Shown: in pieces, positions 1-6,161 of the stretch
Layout of the letters: each line of letters opens with the position of its first letter
Position numbering within the stretch: position 1 is the stretch's first letter
Assembly: GCA_050261495.1 (NCBI GenBank)
Contig: JBLNDI010000100.1
Span: 1-7,223 of the forward strand
Direction: 5' to 3'
Length of the DNA stretch: 7,223 nt
From: JBMNKL01 sp050261495
GTDB taxonomy: Bacteria; Bacillota; Clostridia; Acetivibrionales; DTU013
The notes under the pieces: model-generated
Told to the model about the DNA's origin: nothing
Databases searched by the model: none
Seen by the model: only the letters and a program-made list of their open reading frames with translations
Program-made: the position numbers and the translations under genes

Positions 1-49
1 TCACAAGCCTATCCAAAATGTGTGCATGCTTTAATTTTTTTTGTGACAT
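1..49 (-). CDS. N-terminus of an unrecognised divergent gene, cut by the window edge
   Basis: On the minus strand an ATG at 49-47 follows AGGAGAATTACA, so an AGGAG core (62-58) sits 8 nt from the start, which is good spacing. The reading frame stays open to the left edge and gives MSQKKLKHAHILDRLV. Sixteen residues, rich in Lys and His, are too few to assign a family. The gene is divergent from trpB and shares with it a 170-bp control region holding paired repeats, an arrangement often seen for a local transcription regulator, but that role is only an inference. It could equally be an enzyme or a hypothetical protein. The start is well supported; the function is unknown. Confidence 0.55.
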   Translation of the reverse strand, partial: MSQKKLKHAHILDRLV

Positions 50-67
50 TGTAATTCTCCTATCCAT

Positions 68-116
68 GGTGACATTTTCTCACGATAATTGATAGGGTGA
101 CAATATCACACGATAA
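68..116. promoter_or_regulatory. paired 21-bp repeats, probable operator for a divergent regulator
   Basis: Two direct copies, 68-88 and 96-116, match at 18 of 21 positions and start 28 bp apart, close to but not exactly a whole number of helical turns. The shared pattern is GGTGACA, then A/T-T-A/T-T-C-A/T, then CACGATAA. The right copy contains the inverted repeat GTGACAATATCAC (97-109), with only one mismatched pair; the left copy is a more decayed version. A third GTGACA lies at 43-48, at the start codon of the leftward gene. Such paired, partly palindromic boxes between divergent genes are typical of binding sites for a dimeric transcription factor. Which factor is unknown; I could not match the motif confidently to a named regulon. 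Confidence 0.6.
74..103 (-). promoter_or_regulatory. possible promoter of the divergent leftward gene
   Basis: Read on the minus strand, TTGTCA (103-98) and GAAAAT (79-74) are separated by 18 nt, a passable sigma-A type -35/-10 pair upstream of the ATG at 49. Each box falls inside one of the two 21-bp repeats, so a protein bound to the repeats would cover this promoter. The -10 match is modest and the predicted leader would be short, so this is tentative. Confidence 0.3.
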
Positions 117-139
117 ACACACATAAATTGCGACTAGTA

Positions 140-168
140 TTGCATTTATATGATTATTGTTATAAAAT
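140..168 (+). promoter_or_regulatory. probable sigma-A promoter of trpB
   Basis: TTGCAT (140-145) and TAAAAT (163-168) are separated by exactly 17 nt, in a very AT-rich stretch. Transcription would start near 175 and leave a leader of about 45 nt before the ATG at 220. That is too short for a T-box, attenuator or TRAP-type leader, so any control should act on initiation, with the paired repeats just upstream of the -35 box. Confidence 0.45.
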
Positions 169-201
169 ATAAGTTAATTAACCAAGATGAGATTGAAAAG
201 A

Positions 202-210
202 AGAGGAGAG
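202..210 (+). promoter_or_regulatory. ribosome binding site that decides the trpB start
   Basis: AGAGGAGAG is the only Shine-Dalgarno-like stretch here. It touches the ATG at 211 and lies downstream of the ATG at 187, so neither can use it well. The ATG at 220 is 9-11 nt away, which is workable, and gives an N-terminus of the usual TrpB2 form. Confidence 0.6.
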
Positions 211-219
211 ATGAGAAAG

Positions 220-1584
220 ATGAGTAAAAAGAATGTTGTCAAAGTCCTTTTAGAGGAGTCTGAAATTCCGCGGCAATGGTACAATATAGTTGCCGACATG
301 CCAAACAAACCTTCGCCCTACTACAGCCCATTCACAGGTAAGTTGCTGGAAGCCGCTGAAATGAAAGCGATATTTCCTGATGAACTGATTGCACAGGAAA
401 TGTCCACGGAGAGGTATATTGATATACCGGACGAAGTTAGGGAGATGTACAAACAGTGGAGGCCCACTCCGTTGTACAGGGCGAATAACCTGGAGAAGCT
501 TATTAATACTCCCGCAAGAATATATTACAAGTACGAAGGAGGCAACGCCACAGGCAGCCACAAGCTTAACACTGCGCTTGCCCAGGTTTATTACAACAAG
601 AAGGCCGGCATCAAGCGAATTGCGACTGAAACTGGAGCCGGGCAGTGGGGGAGCGCGCTCAGCATGGCATGCAGTCATTTTGGGCTTGAATGCACAGTTT
701 ACATGGTAAAAGTAAGCTACCAGCAAAAGCCTTACAGGCGCTCTTTCATGGAGACGTTCGGGGCCAAAGTGCATGCGAGTCCGAGTATGCTGACCAATTC
801 CGGCAGGAAGATACTCGAGGCGGATCCGAATTCAACGGGAAGCCTTGGAATAGCCATAAGCGAGGCAGTGGAGGATGCGGCGACGCACGATGACACCAAT
901 TACTCGCTGGGAAGCGTCCTGAACCATGTGTGCATGCACCAGACGGTTATAGGCCTTGAGGCGAAAGCCCAGCTTGAAAAGATTGACGAATACCCGGATG
1001 TCATATTTGCGTGCTGCGGGGGCGGGTCGAATTTTGCCGGTATAACTTTCCCGTTCCTCAAGGATAAATTTGCCGGCAGGAAAGTCAGGGCGGTAGCCGT
1101 GGAACCGTCGGCTTGCCCGACGCTTACCAAGGGGGTTTTTGCTTATGATTACGGCGATACGGCAAAAATGGCCCCTATTGCCAAGATGTACACGCTTGGG
1201 CATGATTTCGTGCCGGAAGGCATACATGCCGGAGGGTTAAGGTATCATGGGGATTCGCCCATTGTCAGCCAGCTGTACCACGATGGAATTATAGAAGCCG
1301 TAGCTTACGGACAGAAATCGGTTTTTGACGCGGCAGTCATGTTTGCACGAGCCGAGGGCATCATACCGGCGCCGGAATCCGCTCATGCAATAAGGGCTGC
1401 GATTGACGAGGCGATACTTGCCAGGGAATCCGGGAAACCGGAAGTTATCCTTTTCAACTTGAGCGGTCACGGGTATTTTGACATGACGTCATACGACCTG
1501 TATTTCAGCGGGAACATGGTTGATGTTGAATACTCAAAAGCAAACGTCGAGAAAAGCATAGCCGGATTGCCCAAGGTAGAATAA
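220..1584 (+). CDS. trpB: tryptophan synthase beta chain, TrpB2 type (PLP enzyme)
   Basis: This 454-aa cytoplasmic enzyme should condense indole with L-serine to give L-tryptophan, using pyridoxal phosphate. The PLP lysine is K115 in GGNATGSHKLN; ETGAGQWG (137-144) holds the catalytic Glu, with Trp where TrpB1 proteins usually have His; CCGGGSN (265-271) is the cofactor phosphate-binding loop; HAGGLRYHG is at about 336-344 and LSGHG at 414-418. The N-terminus (VLLEESEIPRQWYN) and the length, some 50 residues above classical TrpB1 (about 400 aa), fit the TrpB2 group. Members of that group are often encoded away from trpA and may work as stand-alone indole salvage enzymes or with a distant TrpA (family knowledge). 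No trpA or other trp gene is visible in the window. In-frame ATGs at 187 and 211 are possible but lack a well-placed ribosome binding site. The family call is very secure; the physiological role is less so. Confidence 0.95.
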   Translation: MSKKNVVKVLLEESEIPRQWYNIVADMPNKPSPYYSPFTGKLLEAAEMKAIFPDELIAQEMSTERYIDIPDEVREMYKQWRPTPLYRANNLEKLINTPARIYYKYEGGNATGSHKLNTALAQVYYNKKAGIKRIATETGAGQWGSALSMACSHFGLECTVYMVKVSYQQKPYRRSFMETFGAKVHASPSMLTNSGRKILEADPNSTGSLGIAISEAVEDAATHDDTNYSLGSVLNHVCMHQTVIGLEAKAQLEKIDEYPDVIFACCGGGSNFAGITFPFLKDKFAGRKVRAVAVEPSACPTLTKGVFAYDYGDTAKMAPIAKMYTLGHDFVPEGIHAGGLRYHGDSPIVSQLYHDGIIEAVAYGQKSVFDAAVMFARAEGIIPAPESAHAIRAAIDEAILARESGKPEVILFNLSGHGYFDMTSYDLYFSGNMVDVEYSKANVEKSIAGLPKVE

Positions 1585-1633
1585 GCTTGCTTTTAAGCGA
1601 TATCAATGACAGTATGGCAATAAAGTGTTTTTT

Positions 1634-1669
1634 TCGCCGTGTACCCTGTTCTGGCAGGGTACACGGCGA
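1634..1669. terminator. strong hairpin between convergent genes, likely terminator
   Basis: CGCCGTGTACCCTG (1635-1648) pairs perfectly with CAGGGTACACGGCG (1655-1668) around a 6-nt loop, and a T:A pair (1634:1669) extends the stem to 15 bp. It begins 50 nt after the trpB stop and lies 24 nt past the end of the leftward operon, so it is placed to end both transcripts. The tails are odd: the T7 run (1628-1634) is before the stem on the plus strand, and only ATATTTATATT follows it. The leftward transcript would meet an A-run after the stem. Termination therefore seems plausible for trpB and less certain for the operon. Confidence 0.65.
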
Positions 1670-1692
1670 TATTTATATTAACAGGTGAAACA

Positions 1693-4122
1693 TTAGATCT
1701 GGCATATTATTTTCTTTTCGTTGCCATCAAGGATAAGGGGTATTCTTTTGCTGCCAACAACAATTTCAGCCGCGCGTTCCTCTTTCATACCAGGATAGCT
1801 GCCTTTACGGGCACCGATTTTCAGCGTTCTTTTTTCATCGTCCCAAACCAGATCGGTTATAGCATATTCTCCATGCTCATAGCCATAACCATCCCCGCTG
1901 TCTTCGTATAGAGAGAAGATTCCGTCTGCACCGGGGTATACATGTATTTCCAATGATTTTTCACTTTCTTGCTCGGCATACTGGACTGTTTCGGTCATGG
2001 GAATGATCGACCCGGCACGGACAAACAACGGTATACGGTCTATTGGCGCCTCTATGGTTATCTTTTGTCCTCCATTATAACGGCGGCCATCCCAATAATC
2101 ATACCAGTCTGTACCGGCAGGTAAATAACACTCCCAGGTCTTTTCCACTTGAATTGGCTTGCCGCCGGCTTCGTAATACATCGGACGGTAAACAGGGCAA
2201 ACCAAAAACGCCTGCCCGAACATGAACTCATCTCGGATATCCTTTACAGCTTTATCTTCTAGAAAATCAAACGCAAGTCCTCTCAGCATGGTGTAGTCTT
2301 CAAGGACGCAGCGCGCTGCAATGGAATAAATGTAGGGTATCAAGCGGTAACGCAACCGTATAAATTTAGCGATACTGTCGTAAAAGATTTCGCCCTCTTC
2401 ACCGAAATTCCAGATTTCTCTTGGCGTATCCGTACCATGCGATCGGAAAATTGGCAGGAAACAGCCGAACTCCAGCCAGCGTGTATACAGTTCACGATAA
2501 GCTGGATCAGCCACACCATTGTCATAGTCGCCATCACGGAACCACACAAGATCAAGGTCTTCATTTCCTGGGCGCTTTTTCCATGCTTCTGCGCTTGCGA
2601 CGAAAAAGGCGCCGATATCTAAAGTCCAGTAAGGCATACCGCTCATGCAGAATCGGATTCCCTCTGCAATCTGGTTTTTCAGCACGCTCCACTTTGCCGG
2701 GATATCCCCGGACCAGAGAATTGTTCCATATTTCTGTTGAGACGGATATCCTGAACGTGTAAGATTGACAACCCTTTTTTCCTGGGTAGCTGCCCGTTGT
2801 CCTTCATAGATTCCTTTAGCATGTACAACGCAGAAAGTGTTGGCCAAAGTCGGATCAATGTGGCGCTTCAGCTCTTCTGAAACCAAGCAAAACCGTTCCC
2901 ATGGCTCGCGTTTTAACTCGCCATTCCAATCAGACCGGCAGAATCCTTCGCTGGAATCACACCACCACGCATCGACTCCGCTGTTGAAAAATTCCTTTTT
3001 TGCTTGTTCCCAATAAAGCTTTCTGGCGGGTTCGAGATATGGATTGTAGGTGGCATGATCAGGAAGAAGCCATCCTTTTTCTTCAAACTCTTTGTGGTTA
3101 GTCCCTCCGATGTTCATATTCGGCCAGATTGAAACCATAATACGAACATTCATTTTATGGAGTTCGTCTATAGCTGCGGCAAGATTAGGGTAACGGCTTT
3201 TATCCACAACTTTCTCGCCCCAAAGATTTGGTTCCCATGTTCTCCAATCCTGAACGATACAGTCGAGGGGAATATTCCGGCGGCGATATTCAGTTGCAGC
3301 ATCGATGAGCTGTTGCTGGGTCAGATATGCTTCCTTGGATTGAATATATCCAAAAGCCCATTTGGGCAGCATAGTGGCTCTTCCGGTAATTTTACGGAAT
3401 CCTGCTATCAGGTCATCAAAGCAATCGCCTAAAATGAAATAAGTATCCATTTGCTCAATTGTATCAAACCATACGTAAGAACCATGATAATCATCATTAA
3501 ATGTCATGACGGAGCCACAATCGAAAAAGAGGGCATATTTCTTTCCGGAAAGAAGAAAAGGTATGGGGATGCGCATGTTAGTCTGATAGAGAAACTGGCT
3601 TCGACCGCGGCAATTATAAATGCCTTCCTCCGCTTGACCAAGGCCGTAAATAGGCTCGTCCGGGTCAAATTCAAAACAGAGTTTTCCGCGATAAGCGGTT
3701 CTGTCATAATATGGGACTAGATTTTTATTGCTTATTCGGTCTCCGTCAGCGGTTTTTTCGATATTGAACTTGAGTTCGTCGCCCTCCCGATAGCGAATAA
3801 CGTCAATTTCTCTCAATTCCCGGCGGATTTCGCGCAGCAGAGGTTCCCCACTTATGCGACTCCAAGTAAAGATACAGGAGTTCAGATCTATAGAAAGCAC
3901 AATTTCACCAACGGTAATTTTGAGTTGATCTCCGTCCGCTTCGGCAAAAAATTCGGTTTGCTTCGATAGAGGTTCCACAAGGAAAGTACCTTCCCGCACC
4001 TCGTCACGCCTTGTGTAAACACAGCGAACAATCCTGTCAGTTAAGGGAAAAACAGAAATAAGTCCCTTATTGGTCAAAAGCTCAACACGGTCGCTCAAAA
4101 TATGGTGTGATTGGCAATACAT
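1693..4122 (-). CDS. GH31 family alpha-glycosidase (alpha-xylosidase/alpha-glucosidase-like)
   Basis: This is an 809-aa retaining glycoside hydrolase of family GH31, which removes alpha-linked glucose, xylose or related sugars from non-reducing ends. Layout: an N-terminal beta-sandwich (about 1-230) with YGLGQ at 159-163; a TIM barrel (about 250-595) with VQDWRTW around D292, the nucleophile D389 in WWCDSSEG, the acid/base D473 in LWSGDI, and RSHG at 560-563; and C-terminal beta domains with the usual YEDSGDGYGYEHGEY (739-753). All key acidic residues are present, so it should be active. There is no signal peptide or membrane segment, so it acts in the cytoplasm on imported substrate. Upstream in-frame ATGs at 4155 and 4143 exist, but AAGGAGGA (4138-4131) lies 8 nt before the ATG at 4122 and fixes the start there. 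It is the last gene of the operon. Substrate specificity within GH31 cannot be read from these motifs. Confidence 0.93.
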   Translation of the reverse strand: MYCQSHHILSDRVELLTNKGLISVFPLTDRIVRCVYTRRDEVREGTFLVEPLSKQTEFFAEADGDQLKITVGEIVLSIDLNSCIFTWSRISGEPLLREIRRELREIDVIRYREGDELKFNIEKTADGDRISNKNLVPYYDRTAYRGKLCFEFDPDEPIYGLGQAEEGIYNCRGRSQFLYQTNMRIPIPFLLSGKKYALFFDCGSVMTFNDDYHGSYVWFDTIEQMDTYFILGDCFDDLIAGFRKITGRATMLPKWAFGYIQSKEAYLTQQQLIDAATEYRRRNIPLDCIVQDWRTWEPNLWGEKVVDKSRYPNLAAAIDELHKMNVRIMVSIWPNMNIGGTNHKEFEEKGWLLPDHATYNPYLEPARKLYWEQAKKEFFNSGVDAWWCDSSEGFCRSDWNGELKREPWERFCLVSEELKRHIDPTLANTFCVVHAKGIYEGQRAATQEKRVVNLTRSGYPSQQKYGTILWSGDIPAKWSVLKNQIAEGIRFCMSGMPYWTLDIGAFFVASAEAWKKRPGNEDLDLVWFRDGDYDNGVADPAYRELYTRWLEFGCFLPIFRSHGTDTPREIWNFGEEGEIFYDSIAKFIRLRYRLIPYIYSIAARCVLEDYTMLRGLAFDFLEDKAVKDIRDEFMFGQAFLVCPVYRPMYYEAGGKPIQVEKTWECYLPAGTDWYDYWDGRRYNGGQKITIEAPIDRIPLFVRAGSIIPMTETVQYAEQESEKSLEIHVYPGADGIFSLYEDSGDGYGYEHGEYAITDLVWDDEKRTLKIGARKGSYPGMKEERAAEIVVGSKRIPLILDGNEKKIICQI

Positions 4123-4130
4123 ATACTTTT

Positions 4131-4138
4131 TCCTCCTT
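4131..4138 (-). promoter_or_regulatory. ribosome binding site that decides the GH31 start
   Basis: AAGGAGGA on the minus strand lies 8 nt upstream of the ATG at 4122-4120 and is a near-perfect Shine-Dalgarno sequence. It would be inside the coding region (encoding part of VRR) if the ATG at 4155 or 4143 were used, so the shorter protein is preferred. Confidence 0.85.
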
Positions 4139-4165
4139 ACCATGATCGTTTGCAAGAGATTAAGT

Positions 4166-5368
4166 TTATTGGTTGATTATAGACCCGTGGTGGACAGCTA
4201 TTCCATGCGGTTCTATACGTTTATTCTTGTTGAACGACGCTATCGCAGGCGGTTCCATGCCATAATATCTGTGCAGGCAGCGGCTAATTAATCCAAATTT
4301 ATCTATATCTACACCAGGCGGGCAAGAGTCCGCGTTGGCCAATATAAAACGTTTTCCCTTGAAACGCTCACATAGGTAACAGACCCGTTCCTCCAACTCC
4401 TCATTGTTGGAAAGCAAGAAGAAAGTGGGCTCGATGCCGCCAATAACAGCAATTCTCTCCGGCATGAGGTCAAAAAACTCACAAAATGGGATGTCGCTGG
4501 TGGGTGGGTCGGACACTGATTCAATCGCATCGATTTTTGATGAAGCGAACAGCGGTACAAGGCCGCGTAAATGTCCGCAGGCATGCTGAACATAGAGTTT
4601 ACCGGTACTATGAACAATATCGCACCATCCGTTAATCTCAGGCAGAATATAATGTTCGTACCAAGCTGGCGAAATAATGGTGGTTGAAGTATCTTCCCAG
4701 CTTAAAAATGCCTCCGCGGGGGAGTTTGCTGAAATATGCGCTGCTTCCATAGAGGTGCGTTGCATTGCTGCTATTGCTTCATCCACTGCATCAGGCTCAT
4801 CTGCCAAAAAATAGTATAACTCTTCCGCACCAACCCAATACTCAAGCAATGACTGGAAAGCGCTTTTTTTGTATGGCGTAATCAAAGGCAGGTACAAAGC
4901 GTCGGGGTTCTTCAAGCACTCCTCTTCGTAATCACTATAATCCGGAGTTAAATTGGTATCGGCGGCAATGTAGGCAAGAATTTTAAAATCAGCGGCAGCC
5001 TTGACCGGATGTTCCTGTAAAAACCAAGTGTTACCTTTTTGCGAATAAGTATACGATGCTTGCAAAGAACCTATCGGAGTTTCATAAATCTCATATTTCC
5101 TATTGTCTTGAATTACCTCGGCAAACTTGGTTTTACCATAGCTTACCTTAAACATATTGAGGTTTTTGTAAATTAGGTTTGACGGACGGTCACGATGTCC
5201 GCGTATAAGTAGATCCGCGCCCACAGCCCGCTTGAAACCGACCTCACCTAGCTTTACTGCGTCATCGATCAGATTATTATCCCACCAGTAGGTCAAGAAC
5301 GGAGCCCATGCGCCGCGATCTGCCGGTTTACCGCGCAAGATTGCAAGCAATCGTTCTTTGGATGTCAT
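4166..5368 (-). CDS. UroD/MtaA-family protein, putative methyltransferase
   Basis: This 400-aa soluble protein belongs to the uroporphyrinogen decarboxylase fold family (TIM barrel), in the MtaA/CmuA-like branch rather than true HemE. The start MTSKERLLAILRGKPADR is typical. H262 and C264 in QHACGH, plus C349 in ANADSCPPG, match the His-x-Cys...Cys zinc-ligand pattern of MtaA-type enzymes, which move methyl groups between corrinoid proteins and thiols (family knowledge). WEDTSTT (224-230) and IDAIESVSDPP (279-289) are other likely active-site stretches. The HemE signature MRQAGR is absent (PFLTYWWDNN lies at that place), arguing against a role in heme synthesis. AGGAGG (5381-5376) lies 7 nt before the ATG, within the last codons of the ATPase gene, so translation is probably coupled. 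No corrinoid-binding protein is in the window. Its position between a sugar importer and a glycosidase suggests a step in glycoside use; the actual reaction is unknown. Confidence 0.85.
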   Translation of the reverse strand: MTSKERLLAILRGKPADRGAWAPFLTYWWDNNLIDDAVKLGEVGFKRAVGADLLIRGHRDRPSNLIYKNLNMFKVSYGKTKFAEVIQDNRKYEIYETPIGSLQASYTYSQKGNTWFLQEHPVKAAADFKILAYIAADTNLTPDYSDYEEECLKNPDALYLPLITPYKKSAFQSLLEYWVGAEELYYFLADEPDAVDEAIAAMQRTSMEAAHISANSPAEAFLSWEDTSTTIISPAWYEHYILPEINGWCDIVHSTGKLYVQHACGHLRGLVPLFASSKIDAIESVSDPPTSDIPFCEFFDLMPERIAVIGGIEPTFFLLSNNEELEERVCYLCERFKGKRFILANADSCPPGVDIDKFGLISRCLHRYYGMEPPAIASFNKNKRIEPHGIAVHHGSIINQ

Positions 5369-5371
5369 AGA

Positions 5372-6160
5372 TTATCCTCCTGCTCCCGCGTTATCGTCCT
5401 CAGGCAGTTCATGGCCTGCGACTTCATACATGTTCCTGATCAAATCCTGCAATGATAATTCGTCTTTTCTGTAGTTGTATACTATCTTTCCACGGTCGAC
5501 CAGAACAATCCTGTCGACTACCGGATAGACATGATAGATATTATGGCTTATGAAAATCGCCGATTTTCCTTCGCTCTTGATCTTTTTAATGAAACCAAGC
5601 ACTTTCTGGGTTTCTGCCAATGAAAGCCCTGTGGTTGGTTCGTCCAGGATGATCAAATTTGAGTTAAAATAAAGCGCCCGGGAAATTGCGACTCCCTGTC
5701 GCTCACCACCCGACATCATGCCGACGATATTATCCGGTTCAACTGCACTGGAGGTAAAGCCCATTGTGTTTATCATAAGCTGAGTTGTCAGTTCCTTCAT
5801 TTTCTTGATCTTTAGCATTCCAAATTTATTGACAAGCTCTCTGCCCATGAAAATGTTGCGCCAGATGCTGTGCTGCTCGCATAATGCGCGGTCCTGAAAT
5901 ACCGTTTCGATACCAAGGTCACGAGCTTTGCTCACGTCGTAGTTTTCCAGCTTCTTGCCTTTCCAATAAATTACGCCTTTTGTAGGAGGGTAAACACCGG
6001 TTAGAATCTTGATAAGAGTTGATTTACCGGCGCCATTATCGCCAAGCAAGCCAATGATCTCGTTGGACCCGATATCCAAATCAACGCCTTTCAACGCTTC
6101 AATGGTACCAAAACTTTTGGTAATTCCCTGCATACTGACCAATGGGATGTTTTCAGACAT
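5372..6160 (-). CDS. sugar ABC transporter ATP-binding protein, single-domain CUT2 type
   Basis: This 262-aa ATPase powers sugar uptake from the cytoplasmic side of the membrane, paired with the permease encoded just upstream. The complete ATPase set is present: Walker A GDNGAGKST (40-48), Q-loop Q89, signature SGGERQG (150-156), Walker B LIILDEP (169-175) and switch His H206 in ISHN. The sequence around the motifs resembles the RbsA/XylG/FrcA group. Most RbsA-type proteins are about 500 aa with two fused ATPase domains; this one has a single domain, as in the fructose ATPase FrcA, so it should work as a homodimer. The acidic, Gly-rich tail (PEDDNAGAGG) carries the ribosome binding site of the next gene. 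The start ATG follows the permease stop after one base (TAA-G-ATG), and a GGGGGGAG ribosome binding site (6174-6167) lies within the permease end. The sugar is not identifiable from this subunit. Confidence 0.94.
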   Translation of the reverse strand: MSENIPLVSMQGITKSFGTIEALKGVDLDIGSNEIIGLLGDNGAGKSTLIKILTGVYPPTKGVIYWKGKKLENYDVSKARDLGIETVFQDRALCEQHSIWRNIFMGRELVNKFGMLKIKKMKELTTQLMINTMGFTSSAVEPDNIVGMMSGGERQGVAISRALYFNSNLIILDEPTTGLSLAETQKVLGFIKKIKSEGKSAIFISHNIYHVYPVVDRIVLVDRGKIVYNYRKDELSLQDLIRNMYEVAGHELPEDDNAGAGG

Positions 6161-6161
6161 C

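Noticed and set aside
8..65. Direct repeat CCTATCC at 8-14 and 59-65
   Set aside because: Seven bases is too short to be meaningful, one copy is inside coding sequence, and the other overlaps a ribosome binding site.
169..219. T-box or tryptophan attenuator in the trpB leader
   Set aside because: The predicted leader is about 45 nt and AT-rich, with no stem-loop array, no T-box sequence and no Trp-codon leader peptide.
250..774. Open frame of 174 codons on the minus strand inside trpB
   Set aside because: It lies wholly opposite a strongly conserved gene, and its product shows no recognisable family.
832..1227. Minus-strand open frame of 131 codons inside trpB
   Set aside because: It is a shadow of the trpB reading frame; the real gene on the plus strand has all expected motifs across this stretch.
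1639..1911. Plus-strand open frame of 90 codons past the trpB hairpin
   Set aside because: Its frame starts inside the hairpin stem and overlaps the end of the GH31 gene on the other strand, which is clearly coding through the conserved C-terminal motif.
4309..4617. Second minus-strand frame of 102 codons inside the UroD-like gene
   Set aside because: It overlaps in another frame the zinc-ligand region of the UroD-like protein, which is the conserved coding frame.
4166..5368. Annotation as heme-pathway uroporphyrinogen decarboxylase (hemE)
   Set aside because: The MRQAGR porphyrin-binding motif is absent, the zinc-ligand pattern fits MtaA-type proteins, and no heme genes are nearby.
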